DNA of 64,000 nucleotides from Ancistrus triradiatus. Lineage: Eukaryota; Chordata; Actinopteri; Siluriformes; Loricariidae. The notes under the pieces are model-generated. The model had not been told where the DNA came from. It was given only the letters and a program-made list of their open reading frames with translations, and did not search any database. The translations under genes were made by a program, and so were the position numbers. Below, in pieces: positions 10,083 to 22,084 of the stretch (position 1 is the first letter of the stretch; every line of letters starts with the position of its first letter). The DNA is taken from positions 310,001-374,000 of the forward strand of contig JAJAGP010000018.1 in the NCBI GenBank assembly GCA_025084515.1, read 5' to 3'.

Positions 10083-11580
10083 TTCATAGTGACATTGACC
10101 TGAAAACCGACTGTATAATACTGTTACATAGTGACATCAGCATGTTACATAGTGATATTAGCATTAAACACTGTATAGTACTGTTACATAGTGACATCAG
10201 CATGTTACATAGTGATATTAGCATTAAACACTGTATAATACTGTTACATAGTGGTATCAGCATTGAATCTGCTGTATAACACTGTTACATAGTAATATCA
10301 GCATTAAAATACTGTATATCACTGTTACATAGTAATATTAGTATTAAATCTGCTGTATAACATTGTTACATAGTAATATTAGCATTAAATATGCTATATT
10401 GCACTGTTACATAGTAATATTAGCATTAAACACTGTATAACACTGTTACATAGTAATATTAGCATTAAATCTGCAGTATAACATTGTTACATAGTAATAT
10501 TAGCATTAAATCTGCTGTATAACACTTACATAGTAATATCAGCATTACAAATACTGTATAACTCTGTTACATAGTAATATTAGCATTAAATCTGCTGTAT
10601 AACACTGTTACATAGTAATATCAGCATTACAAATACTGTATAACTCTGTTACATAGTAATATTAGCATTAAATCTGCTGTATAACACTGTTACATAGTAA
10701 TATTAGCATTATGTCTGCTGTATAACACTGTTACATAGTAATATTAGCATCAAACACTGTATAACACTGTTACATAGTAATATTAGCATTACAGCTGCTG
10801 TATTTCACTGTTACATAGTAATATTAGCATTAAAGACTGTATAACACTGTTACATAGTAATATCAGCATTAAAAATACTGTATAACTGTTACATAGTAAT
10901 ATTAGCATTAAATCTGCTGTATAACACTGTTACATAGTAATATTAGCATTACAGCTGCTGTATTACACTGTTACATAGTAATATTAGCATTAAATCTGCA
11001 GTATAACACTGTTACATAGTAATATCAGCATTAAAAATACTGTATAACTCTGTTACATAGTAATATTAGCATTAAATCTGCTGTATAACAGTTACATAGT
11101 AATATTAGCATTACAGCTGCTGTATTACACTGTCACATAGTAATATTAGCATTAAACACTATAACACTGTCACATAGTAATATTAGCTTTAAATCTGCAG
11201 TATAACACAGTTACATAGTAATATCAGCATTAAAAATACTGTATAACTCTGTTACATAGTAATATTAGCATTAAATCTGCTGTATAACACTGTTACATAG
11301 TAGTATTAGCATTATATCTGCTGTATAACATTGTTACATAGGAATATTAGCATTAAATCTACTGTATGACACTGTTACATAGTAATATTAGCATTAAATC
11401 CGCTGTATAACACTGTTACATAGTAATATTAGCATTAAATCTGCTGTATAACATTGTTACATAGTAATATTAGCATTAAATCTGCTGTATTACACTGTTA
11501 CATAGTAACATTAGCATTAAATCTACTGTATAACACTGTTACATAGTAATATCAGTATTAAATCTAATAGCATTAACATT
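10083..11580 (+). repeat. Minisatellite, about 37 units of about 41 bp
   Basis: The unit begins TTACATAGTAATATTAGCAT and continues through TAAATCTGCTGTATAACACTG. I count about 37 TTACATAG/TCACATAG starts between 10124 and 11538, mostly 39-41 bp apart. Two early units are about 21-bp partials. Recurrent variants include CAGCATTAAAAATACTG, TTACAGCTGCTGTATTACAC, TAAATCTGCAGTATAAC and TAAACACTG. Edge units are more diverged than central ones, as is common where unequal exchange homogenises the centre. Confidence 0.95.
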
Positions 11581-12284
11581 AAAATGCTCTCTTTAACCCG
11601 GTTTCAAAGTAATATTAGCAGGAAAACGTGTCATTTTAGACCCAAACCACGGTGGTTGCATTATGACGGTCATTTTTTCTTTTTCCACAAGAGAGCACTC
11701 ATTTCCCACAGAATGCTCCCCCACACTGGGCTTAAACTCCGGTGTCAGGCGATACGGAGTGGAACTGATCTACTCTAGTGTTCCTGATACATACAGTCCT
11801 AGCATTAGAGATCCACGTTCAGCATTCAAACAGTGTGTGTGGGGGGCTGATTTATGGCTGTTTTATGGTAGGAAGGACCTTGTCATTTGTTAGGTTGTTA
11901 TTAATACAGTCGCAGCTGAAACACTCGGCATGGTGCAGTCTTGTGTCAAAGTTTATGCACTCCTGGTCTCGTTGCATTTTGTTGTTTTTCTGACTAACTA
12001 TCTGACGGTGTTTGTATTCTTGTTGGAAAAATACTGTTTATGTGCAGTATGCTTCTGTCATACGAATGCTTAAGCCATCTTGTATGCATGGCATGATTAA
12101 GATCTAGCCTCGGACCTTCAATCATAGTTAAGTCTGAAGGTAATTCCAAAACCATCCCTCATTTGCTGAAGGCTTCATAGGTTCAACTAGAGGTTTTGAC
12201 TTGTTGTATTATCCAGTCCCCTTTTTTCCTTTATTTCCACTGGCACTGGCTTGGTAATCATTTGTAGAATTCACTAGCCCACTA
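11581..12284. other. Stretch without a recognised feature
   Basis: Right of the minisatellite, with overlapping 60-75 codon frames in two phases and no recognisable product. One last degenerate unit (AGTAATATTAGCAGGAAAAC) lies at about 11608-11627. Confidence 0.45.
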
Positions 12285-12289
12285 CAGCA

Positions 12290-12420
12290 GAGACCCCAGC
12301 TCGAGTTGGACCAGACACTACACAACTGGTCTGGAAAGCTGGAAAGGGCATCGTCTCCCTGTCACTGCAACAGCGATTTTGGTCAGCTGTCTGAGGCAAT
12401 GGCAAAGATGATGGATGGAT
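12290..12420 (+). repeat. Degenerate RTE-type LINE 3' tail
   Basis: GAGTTGGACCAGACAC, a GTCTGGAAAGCTGGAAAGGG segment, then CTGTCACTGCAACAGCGATT and finally GATGATGGATGGATA resemble the end of fish RTE/Rex3-type LINEs (GAGCTGGA...GACTGCTGCCCCCGCGACC...AAGATGGATGGATGG). Heavily mutated. The family assignment is an inference. Confidence 0.4.
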
Positions 12421-12711
12421 ATGGTGAACATAGTCCAATCCTATCTGTAATATTAATCTCTACATAGAGGACTGAAACCTGCCGAGAAGGAGAGATTGTT
12501 GGGTTTGTGTATGCCGGGGCTGGGGAATTGGGTAGAACAAAATGGGAGCATATTTGGTTTAAGACATACTTTCCTAGTTTTACACAATTTGCCTGCATCC
12601 ACTACTTGCCATGCCCCCCATGAAAACAGAACCACACCCTTGCTTAACATGCTTTTTTTCTCCAGCCATACTTTTGATTTTAGTTTTTAATTTAATCAGA
12701 CCACAGCACTA

Positions 12712-13510
12712 ATGTTGTTTAGAGATAGATCTTTCTGTCCATTCAGCCATCCATTCACTTCTTCCTTCCTTCCTTCCTTCCTTCCTTCCTTCCATTCATC
12801 CATCCATCCATTCTTTTTTTCGTCTCTGTCTGTCCATCTGTCTATCATTGATCCATCCATCCCTTTTTCTATTTATCAATCCATCCATTTCAGTCTGTGT
12901 ATCATCCATTCATCTATCCATCCATTTATTCCCTTTTGTATCTATCCATCCATCCCATGTTTCCATCTATCTATATATCCATCCATCCATTCCCCTTTCT
13001 ATCTATCTATCCATCCATTCATCCATCTGTCCATCTATCTGTCAGTCTGTCTGTCCGTCCATCCCCCTATCTATCCATCTATCAATCCATCCATCCATGC
13101 TTCCTTTCATCTATCTATCCATCCATATGTCAGTCTGTCCATCCATCCATGTTTCCGTCCATCCATCCATCCATCCACCTTTCCATGTTTCCATCTACCT
13201 ATATATATATATCCATCCATCCATTCCCCTTTCCATCCATCCATCTATCCATCCATTCCTCTTTCTGTCTATCTGTCTGTTTGTCTGTCTGTCCGTCCTT
13301 CCATCTGTCCATCCATCATCCATCCATCAATTCATATTTCAATTTTTCCATCTATCTATATACTCTTCCATCCATCCATCCATCCACCTATCTTTCTATC
13401 CTTCCTTCCTTTCTTTCTTCCATCCATCCATCCATCCATCCATTTCTGTCCATCCATCTGTCAGTCTGTCTATCCATCCATCCATTCACCTTTCTATCAA
13501 TCTATCGATC
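12712..13510 (+). repeat. Tetranucleotide tract (ATCC, CCTT, CTAT, CTGT)
   Basis: About 800 bases of interspersed CCTT, ATCC, TCTA and TCTG repeats. Because they lack TAA, TAG and TGA in register, all three forward frames stay open for 210-280 codons and read as Ile/Pro/Ser/His repeats. That is a composition artefact, not a gene. A Tc1-like element sits at its right edge. Confidence 0.95.
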
Positions 13511-13512
13511 TA

Positions 13513-14875
13513 CAGTGGTGCTTGAAAGTTTGTGAACCCTTTAGAATTTTCTATATTTCTGTATAAATATGACCTAAAACATCGTCATCTTTCCAGCCAT
13601 AATAGTAGATAAAGAGAACCCAGTTAAACAAATAACACAAAAATATTATACTTGGTCATTTATGTATTGAGGAAAATGATTCGATATTACATATTAGTGA
13701 GTGGCAAAAACATGTGAACCTCTAGGATTAGTCTGTTCTTCACAACACATGTTTGTGGAAGTGTATCATGGCACGAACAAAGGAGATTTCTGAGGAGCTC
13801 AGAAAAAGAGTTGTTGATGCTCATCAGGCTGGAAAAGGATAAAAAACCATATCTAAAGAGTTTGGACTCCACCAATCCACAGTCAGACAGATTGGGTACA
13901 ATGGAGGAAATTCAAGGCCAATGTTGGTCACCCAACAAAGATCACTCCAAGAGCAAGGCGTGTAATAGGTGGCAATTCACAGAGGAGCCCAGGGTAACTT
14001 CTAAGCAACTGAAGGCCTCTCTCACATTGGCTAATGTTAATGTTCATGAGTCCACCATCAGAAGAACACTGAACAACAATGGTGTGCATGGCAGGGTTGC
14101 AAGAAGAAAGCCACTGCTCTCCAAAAAGAACATTGCTGTTCGTCTGCAGTTTGCTAAAGATCACATGGACGAGCCAGAAGGCTACTGGAAGAATGTTTTG
14201 TGGACGGATGAGACCAAAATAGAACTTTTTGTTTAAAAGAAAAGCGTTATGTTTGGAGAAAGGAAAACCCTGCATTCCAGCATAAGAACCTTATCCCATC
14301 TGTGAAACATGGTGGTGGTAGTATCATGGTGTGGGCCTGTTTTGCTGCATCTGGGCCAGGACAGCTTGCCATCATTGATGGAACAATGAATTCTGAATCT
14401 ACCAAAGAATGGTTAAAGAAGAATAAAGTTCATGTTTTGGAATGGCCAAGTCAAAGTCCTGACCTTAATCCAATAGAAATGTTGTGGAAGGACCTGATGC
14501 GAGCAGCTAATGTGAGGAAACCCACCAACATCCCAGAGCTGAAGCTGTTCTGTACGGAGGAATGGGCTAAAATTTCTCCAAGCCGCTGTGCAGGACTGAT
14601 CAACAGTTACAGGAAACGTTTAGTTGCAGTTATTGCTGCACAGGGGGGCACACCAGATACTGAAAGCAAAGGCTCACATACTTTTGCCACTCACTAATAT
14701 GTAATATTGGATCATTGTCCTCAATAAATAATTGACCAAGTATAATATTTTTGTCTCATTTGTTTAACTGGGTTCTCTTTATCTACTTTTAGGACTTGTA
14801 TGAAAATCTGATGATGGTTTAGGTCATATTTATGCAGAAATCTATAAAATTCTAAAGGGTTCACAAACTTTCAAG
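13513..14875 (+). mobile_element. Tc1-like transposon, family A copy 1, inactive
   Basis: Left end CAGTGGTGCTTGAAAGTTTG follows TA (13511-13512). Terminal inverted repeats of roughly 200 bp lie at about 13513-13722 and 14685-14875, with matching internal words such as ATATTACATATTAGTGAGTG. The right end stops at ACTTTCAAG (14867-14875). The last eight bases expected (CACCACTG) are missing and TATC repeats follow directly. About 200 bp shorter than copy 3 (44635-46204) because of an internal deletion. Confidence 0.92.
13769..14697 (+). pseudogene. Tc1-like transposase, family A, degenerate
   Basis: The start ATG at 13769 opens MARTKEISEELRKRVVDAHQ, the N-terminal helix-turn-helix region that binds the inverted repeats. 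The frame is broken at about 13840 by a TAA, and further shifts follow before EEPRVTSKQLKASLTLANVN. The first catalytic aspartate is present in WTDETK (codon 14207-14209). A stop follows near 14234. The block holding the second aspartate (QQDNDPKHTS in copy 2) is deleted at about 14395, and the catalytic glutamate survives in NPIEMLWKDL (codon 14476-14478). The protein cannot function: a DD34E transposase needs all three residues. Confidence 0.9.
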
Positions 14876-14906
<31 letters not shown>

Positions 14907-14937
14907 GTATCTATCTATCTATCTATCTATCTATCTC
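14876..14937 (+). repeat. TATC microsatellite
   Basis: About 14 TATC/TCTA units with one variant, directly abutting the eroded right end of the Tc1-like element. Together with 12712-13510 it shows that the transposon lies within a tetranucleotide-rich region. Confidence 0.9.
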
Positions 14938-17084
14938 TGTGTCTGTATATCAATCCGTACACCATCCATCTTTTTTAGAGTCTAGGGTTTCAGCAATCTC
15001 TAACACTTGGCACCAATCCATGCTGAACAAGTGCAAATCTTGTGATAACTGAGAGTCCGCGTGGGAGTCACAGAAAGATGCAGCTTTTTACCTGCCAAAG
15101 ATTTGTAATAAAGTCCCCCGCATATTCCTCACAGCTGGACAGCAAGGCTTCCTATAAAACCAAAGCCTAAACAATAAACCTGAGAAAAACACAAGCTGGC
15201 TTCCACAGGCAGCCTCTCTTCTCCTTTTTCTCCCCTTGCTGCCGAACCAAAAAAAAAACGTCACTCCACCCCTGAGTTTGCCACTGAATCAAGAGAAACC
15301 ATTTTCCCCACTCCATCCTGCACAGGAGGGGGAAAAACATCAGGTTAAGATTCATCCAGCCATTAAATTGGCTCTCCGCACAGAATGGTTTGATTATGCA
15401 GTGGACGTGACTTGTGTATATTTTGTCACTTTTCACCGAGCAGACTGTTTGCCGTTCTTGCGTTTTTTGTTTTTTTTTACTTTTTACTTGGATTCATCGT
15501 AAAAAGTTCTACAAGGCCTCACAATCTACTTCTTATTCCTATTACTGGCCAGGTTTTATGTGCATCTGGTGTGGACTGAGCTCTTGGTTACTGTAAATGT
15601 TTTATTCAGCCAGTTGTTTGAAGAAGCTTCAGTAGTTTTTGGGTATATTTACAAATAGAGTAGCCAGCTGAAGCGCTTTGAAATTCAAGAGCCTAGCCTT
15701 TGTTAAGTCTAAAAGATGCTCCCCAATGGCTGTCTAATAGAATGCACGCAATATATGCTATAGATGAGCCTTCGTACTAATGGATTTGAGGATATCTACG
15801 ACATTTATTCCTAATGAGTATCGTACAGCCATGTAATTGCCATAGATGGAGGAATGGGTCGTAGTGAAATGCTTGTAACTTTCAACATGGCACTGTTATA
15901 GAATGCCACCTTGTCAACAAGTGAGTTCAGGCTCTCTAGAGTTGCCCTGGTCAACTGTAGTGGTTTTCATTGTGAAGCTGTGTGAATCTACTCGGGCTTG
16001 CCGTCGGAATGCCTTCTTGTTTAAGACCATCAAATCTCAGAGTAAAAGGGGCTTAGAATTGCTTAGCGCATCACAATCCAGTATCGCCCAAGCATTGGTG
16101 ATGAGGTGCAAAGCAGCCTGGCAATGGGCTTCTTTGGAGTGAATCACACTTCATCCTCTGGCAGACTGATATATGAATCGAAAATGAAATGAAAATTTGT
16201 GGGCAAAACCGAACACAATGGAACATTTGGCCGAATACTTTTTTTTTTTTTTTGCAGTTTTTTATTAATTTTGCCACTTTTTTCACCATTGCATAATGTA
16301 AATAGCTTAAAGGTACTTTATTTGTTACTGGAAAAAAAAAATTGTTTGAATATAAAACATAAAATAATTTTTTACATGTATGTACATACATGTGTATAAA
16401 ATGCTATTGCAGAACTATGTGGAAGACTTCAAAATAAAGCAATTTAATTCCTTTACACCCGTTGTTCAAAAATATGTATGTAATTCTGTCCCATTAACCA
16501 GTGTTAGGGTTCCATTGTTGGTTAGGAAGATTTACAAAGACAGCGCCCCACATAGGAAGTAGGCAGCAAGGGAGCTCAATAGGTAATGAGACAGTGCTAG
16601 CGCATTCTGGTCCAGATCTCGTTTCGTTCAAGGTCTCCTAAATAAATATTCCATTCGCATTTCTTTAAAAATAAGGCGCAAATGCAAACCAAACGCTTGC
16701 ACTCTAGAACCCTGCTTTCACACAGCTGACATGTTTGCTGCATTTACAAAGAGCGTCTTGGTCCATGCAGGTTGCGATTTGATCGCATCATCAAAACAAA
16801 ATCGTTTGGTATAAATTATTTAGTATTTTCACTTCTTCGGCCAACACTGAATGTATTTTTTGCCATTTGCAGCCAAATAACTTCAGTTGCCGAATATTCG
16901 GTGCATCCCTACTGGCTTTGCCAGGAGAATGCTACAGTTTGCTACCATAGTGTCAACTGTTAAGCTTGGTAAAGGTGGAAAAGGGCTGTTTTGTTTTTTC
17001 CCCCTGTATTAACACTGTTTATCTTGGACAGGGTTGTTTGGAGGGGGTGCGCGCTTCCATCTGCAAAATCAACTGGGCACAGGC
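14938..17084. other. Stretch without a recognised feature
   Basis: Unique AT-rich sequence with small frames on both strands near 15167-15502 and 15903-16400, and no recognisable domains. A T15 run lies at about 16240-16254. Confidence 0.45.
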
Positions 17085-17325
17085 CGAAATGAAGTTATGC
17101 CAGTCCTTTACAGGGCCCAGCAATGGTTGCCGTTGAAGCAGCAGGGGGTGCCCCCCAAATCTGGACTCCCCTCTCTCAGTCAGTGTACATTACATTCGAG
17201 CTGAATGGAAGCAAATTCCTCCGGTTTTGTTCCAAAGTTTGATGGAAAGATGATAGCGTAGTAACGGCAGTAGTTATGGTGTCCACAAATTTTTGTAAAC
17301 ATAATGTGTGGTCCTAAAAACAGAA
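17085..17325 (+). repeat. 3' remnant of the GTGGACAC Tc1-like family
   Basis: GCTGAATGGAAGCAAATTCC, then TTCCAAAGTTTGATGGAAAG, then GGTGTCCACAAATTTTTGTA resemble the transposase C-terminal end and right terminus of the family seen at 1-421, here in sense orientation. Only the last 150-240 bp survive. Confidence 0.55.
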
Positions 17326-19317
17326 GACTGACTATGTTGTGTACATTAGAGTTTACTGGAATAATGGTATGTAGTTCAATCCATTGCTTATAACCACATA
17401 AAAGTTTATCTTTTGGCTAGAGTATAGCAAAAATAGGTTTTAAATACTATGTCCAAGGTCTGAACCTGGCTTTAAGGTAACACAGATGGATAATTATAAC
17501 CACTACACATGGCAATTATTTACATATATCAGTGTTTCATGGTTAAGCAAGGGACAAAGCAGGACAGTATTGATATAATACTGTATTTACTAGTAATTTG
17601 GTATAGTAAATAAACAACCTCCTGATCAGTCAGCCAACATTGCCATGCTGTATGGCCGTCCGGAATCGATCATAAATAATAGATTTAGTGCCGTCTCAGC
17701 ATTACCGTGTTCCTCTCAACAACCAGAAATCTTTCTCCGAGTCTTCCGTCAGTCCTCGCTTGACATCGTTACTGTGGAAACTCGACCTGACCGTTGTTAT
17801 AGACCAAACATCCTCGAGCGTGATGCAACACCGGGTTGACACCGGGTTGACTTGATGCCATTGCACAACAAGCTTTTCAATCTGCAGTGCCTGATACCTG
17901 TCCGTTTCTGCTGAAGGGAGAGCAAGCCAGAAAGTTCAACAGTAACAACAACTTTATTAGAACCGAAGAATCCAGATTACTACAACTTTGGAAATTTATA
18001 AAGTGTCCTTTGGAGACAACTTTGCCCTTTCTGTCTTGGTCCACTTGGCCTTTATGGGTGGGTTGAGGGTACTGAAGATGAGGAGGACGACTTTATTGGG
18101 AGGTAACAAAGGGTCTGCTGTATAGGACAGATCTAGCACCTTGTTCCGAGGAGTGCTGACCTCACGGACATGGAATTGGATAGACACTTTTCATTATTAT
18201 TAAGCATTGTATTTTGCTTAATTGTGTACTGTGTAGTTGCTGTTTGATGCCAAGACAGCTTGCCACCCCTGGACTACTGTTTCAAACCATGCGTTGTCGA
18301 CTGTGCTGTCTACAAGGGCTCCTGAGTTCATTAAGTTGCAAATGGTCCTTTAGATATCAGCCATTGCAGCTCGCTTGGTCTTGTCCCTCTTTTTTTTTTG
18401 TGAAAGCCTTCATCTCATTAAAGTCACGGTATGCTCGTTTAGGTTTCATAAAAAGAAAGTGGATTAAAGTAAGTGGAGGAAATGGCGAGTGGTAATTAAG
18501 GAAACGACAGGTTCCTCCTCGGATGAGTGCAGCCGCCGCCATGTGCGTTGCTGCCCAACGTGGAATCTGGCCAGTCTCAGACTTTACATTGTTTACAGCT
18601 TTCTGAAGGAGATCCTGTGAGCTGAGTGGGAATCAAGATGTTTTTTAAATAAGGAATACCTGTATCACATGCCTCAGTGGCTATTCATGATGATCTACCT
18701 CACCCCTAGGTACTCTCATGAATACCCCTGCTTTAGCATCTTTGGGTCAGTTAAGATTGACGTTCAAATGACAATTTTGCCTCAACATTTTGATCATTTT
18801 AGACAATTGGGAAGCAGTCATTGCAGAACGAGAGGTTACAAGGAGATTGTGGGTGCAAAAACTTCTTCAAAGGGCATCGAATGAAGCCGTGCCATCTAAA
18901 CCAGGTTAATTTAGAGGCAGGCGGAGTTCAGACGTGGCCCTTCTCCCAAACTCCAGTTATTGATCTCACCTTCAAACTAATAGTGTCACGAGAAGTGACT
19001 GTAAAGCAGAGCACCTCTGAGAACTTTCAGCTGAAGTTCTGGGTAACTTCTTTATGCCAGTTTCCCTCAAGTGTCTAATAAATAAATGAAAGCTTCATCG
19101 ATTAGGTTTCATTAGACCATCGTTACAAGTCTTGCCCAGGAGGTAAAGTTGTGTCATGTTGAAGTTCCTGACACTGGGAGGTCCATTTAAGCAAGTCTCT
19201 AAAAGACTTAAAATGAAAGAACAAAAGCAGTGGGAAATGCCGTCTGTTAGTTTCTGCATATGGATGGAGATACAAGTGGTCTTGTTGGGCATTTAGTATT
19301 ATCTAGTGAGATAATAC
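17326..19317. other. Stretch without a recognised feature
   Basis: Unique sequence. A direct ACCGGGTTGAC duplication (11-12 bp) lies at about 17830-17851. Short frames (17645-17839, 18214-18542, 18821-19078) have no recognisable product. Confidence 0.45.
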
Positions 19318-19740
19318 AGTAGCCTCAACGGAAATTTATAAATGATTATTGTAGCATGTTTATATTGCAGTTGTCTTGAAAACAATGCCTGATGAGGAAG
19401 CCATGGCCAGTGGTGTATCATCAACTGTAATGTGGCAAATCTCGGCCACTAGAGGGAAACAGAGGTGGACAGATCAATAAATAGGTTTACATTCCAAAAG
19501 AACGTGCTGATTGGCAATCCGGGCAAATGAGCGCCAGCTGCACTGGAGGGTATTTAAGCGTGCCAAATGCACCCGCCAATTGTCTGTATTTAGATGTTTC
19601 AACATTTGAAGTGAAATCTGAAAGAAAGAAAACGTTGGAATGAAAGTTGGAAGGAATTAATGCGTTGTAGAAAAGAAGTTTGAAAGACAGTGAAAGAGTG
19701 TTGAAATAAGAGTAGTTTAAAGGTCATGTGAAGGAAGAGG
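19318..19740 (+). repeat. Unclassified dispersed repeat X, copy 1
   Basis: Two blocks match copy 2 in the same order: 19330-19380 (ATTATTGTAGCATG and neighbours) and 19485-19590 (ATTCCAAAAGAACGTGCTGA, AAATGAGCGCCAGCTGCA, TTTAAGCGTGCCAAATGCAC). A TATTTAAG-like box at about 19551 is LTR-like, but no matching ends or target duplication could be defended. Confidence 0.6.
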
Positions 19741-20140
19741 TTTAAGTTTGAAGTAGAAGTAATAGACTAGAAATTATAATTAAATTGAAGAGCCAAAGAA
19801 AAAGGTACTTTTTCTTTTGAATTTGGGAGGTCTAACTTGGGACCTCAGCCTTCGTTCAGTGGGGTTTTCCTTTGTTCCCCATTTCTGAGATGGTTCGTTC
19901 ATTGTTTGGGATGCCATTTTGAGCTTGGTTAAGTGCATGAGATCCCTGGATTGAAACCCACACCGGGTCTCAAAGTCCGCAAGCCTTATATACTTGTAAA
20001 ACATAATACAATATGACTCAAGATCATACAGTGACTTGGACTAAATAATGTCGATATGCATATGTTTTTACGTTATTTTTGGACTTTTATTATAGACTTT
20101 TTTGACTAGATAAATTTGTTTCAGTCTTAGATTTATCATT

Positions 20141-20324
20141 TAAGCCTCCCAAGGAGGATGGTCACTTTTTGAGTCTTGGTTTTTTCCTTGCCACTGTCGC
20201 CCTAGACTTGCTCAGTTTGGGATTGGCTGTAGATATTAGACGATAATGTAAAATTGTAAAGCTGCTTTGAGACAATGCTTGATTGTAAAAAGCGCTATAG
20301 AAATAAAAGTGAGTTGATTTGACT
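20141..20324 (+). repeat. LINE 3' tail (family L)
   Basis: Clear copy: CTTGCCACTGTCGCCCTAGA, CTCAGTTTGGGATTGGCTGT, AAGCTGCTTTGAGACAATGC, AGCGCTATAGAAATAAAAGT, ending GAGTTGATTTGACTG. Same orientation as 3380-3553 and opposite to 21628-21862. Confidence 0.7.
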
Positions 20325-21009
20325 GTTATATTAACCAATCACTCATTTTTTCCACTCATATATTTGTAAAGAATTGCAATAATAAAGAAGGTCCTTCCCT
20401 TTTCTGAACTTCTCTAGCTCTACACCTGTGCCCAAAATTACCCCATTTCAGTATGCATCATCTGTCTGGCTCATGAGTGACATTATGGAGCTGTGCTATT
20501 ATTTATCAACGGATTGTTGTCTGTGTTAATTGCAAATAGAAGACCTGTTTATCTTAATGGTTCATATTAATCTTATCTCCTGCTGTTGGTTCTCTGTGAT
20601 AATGTTTTAATTACTCGTCATCATGTCTCACTTGGTTATTTTGGGCGTATACCTTTGATTTCATGTTGCTGAGCTTGGCATGTATCTAAAACCAGATTTA
20701 TGACTGAATTTGCCATTTTCATGGATCTCCCATTGCATTGTCATCGCTTCATCAAAGCCTAAACGTAAGTTCTTGAAATTCCAGTTTGGTGGCTTGTTAC
20801 TTCAAAAAGTAATAGCACTTCTCCTTCTTTGCAATAATCGCGTGCTGCCCAAAGAAATTGCTTCAAACTATTTTCTTGGATGGCTTAACCTGTTTTTATT
20901 CTTTCAAGACAAACCTACACTGAACACCCGCTGCCTTGTATACAATTACCGTTCGATTTTCTTTATATTCGGCAAGACAAGGACTCTCACGATTTATGTC
21001 TAGGTGTCC
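20325..21009. other. Stretch without a recognised feature
   Basis: AT-rich unique sequence. A 97-codon frame at 20710-21003 (+) has no recognisable motif. Confidence 0.45.
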
Positions 21010-21162
21010 ACTCTCACCCAGAGCTGGATGGGTTCCCTGTTTGAGCTTGGGTCCTCTCAAGGTTTCTTCCTTATGTGTCTCTGGGATTTTTTTTTAACTC
21101 TGGCTATTCATTTGAGGTCTAGACTTTGTCCTTTTGTAAAGCTGCTTTGTGACAATGAAGGA
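21010..21162 (+). repeat. LINE 3' tail (family L, second subtype)
   Basis: GGATGGGTTCCCTGTTTGAG, TCCTCTCAAGGTTTCTTCCT and GTAAAGCTGCTTTGTGACAA are in order. Lacks the final AAATAAA segment. Confidence 0.6.
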
Positions 21163-21240
21163 AATGAAACCAAACTAATTTACTACTGCTTTCTACAGAA
21201 CGTACACAAAAGGCTTTTTACAGGAGGAATGTATCACAAC

Positions 21241-21621
21241 TGTCACGCTTCGTCGGAAGGACGAGGACTGAGTAAATGCAAGTGAACAGGTTTTATTACA
21301 AAGTGAAGACAGTGCAGGGAGATGCAAACATGATAGAAACAAGACAAGCTGAGCAGACAATTAAACAGCCTAAGAAAGGGCTAACAAGACAAGCATGAGA
21401 GGAACAGCAAGCCAGGAAATGGGTAACGGATACATGACCAGGTAGCGAAGTCCCCCAAATGCCAGCTGCATAATGCCAGCTATAGGAAGCAGGCCTGGAC
21501 AAAGGCAGAGTTAAGCCATATCTGCCAAAGCCACCATCCTCTGGGCATCTTAGAGTGACATTGCCACATAGTGGCCTTATCTCAATAGGTTTTCACCACT
21601 GCTGACCAGGAGCACCCGACA
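21241..21621 (-). repeat. Probable solo LTR, minus strand
   Basis: Read on the minus strand it begins TGTCGGGTGCTCCTGG (at 21621) and ends CGACGAAGCGTGACA (at 21241), with TGTAATAAAACCTGTTCACT as a polyadenylation region. The GCGTGACA end matches the LTR end of the element at 2281-3264. Flanks ACAAC and AACCA do not form an exact duplication, so the borders or integrity are uncertain. No internal region or second LTR is seen. Confidence 0.55.
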
Positions 21622-21627
21622 AACCAA

Positions 21628-21862
21628 GTCAAGTCAAATCAGATTTATTTATATTTATATATCATTTATATTTATATTTATTTTTTACAATGGAGCATTG
21701 TCTCAAAGCAACTTTACAATTTTAGATTATCTTTTAATATCTACGTCCAATCCCAAATTGAGCAAGCCTAGGGCGACAGTGGCAAGGAAAAATTCCCTAA
21801 GTGTTATAAGGAAGAAACCTTGGGAGGACCAAAACTTAAAAAGGGACCCAACCTCCTTGGGC
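21628..21862 (-). repeat. LINE 3' tail (family L), inverted
   Basis: On the minus strand: GGTCCCTTTTTAAGTTTTGG, CTTGGTCCTCCCAAGG-like words, CACTGTCGCCCTAGGCTTGC, then a degenerate AAATAAAT tail and repeated GACTT. It abuts the LTR at 21241-21621. Confidence 0.7.
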
Positions 21863-22084
21863 GGTGTAGATGATAAATCTAAGAATGAAACTAAAATCAT
21901 GGAGTCATACTTCAAAAAAATGTGAAATATGCACATCGGCATCCGATACACAGTCACTCTACTGTTTCTGAGATGCTCTGGAGATAGTCTTGCTGTGTAT
22001 TTCTTTCCGTAGTATAAAGAGAGAGCCTCTATGGCGAGATAATATAAAAGGGAGACAGGAACTTGATTTCTATGCCGGGTAATG

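Noticed and set aside
10124..11578. Minisatellite as a CRISPR-like array
   Set aside because: Units are contiguous variants without unique spacers; this is a eukaryotic tandem repeat.
12712..13566. Open frames of 212-284 codons in all three forward phases
   Set aside because: They arise because ATCC/TCTA/TCTG repeats contain no stop codons; the peptides are simple Ile/Pro/Ser/His repeats.
19431..19999. Possible solo LTR with TGTGGC start and a TGTAA flank on both sides
   Set aside because: The homology with the second copy of repeat X extends upstream of 19431, and the right end does not finish in CA, so the matched pentamer is probably chance.
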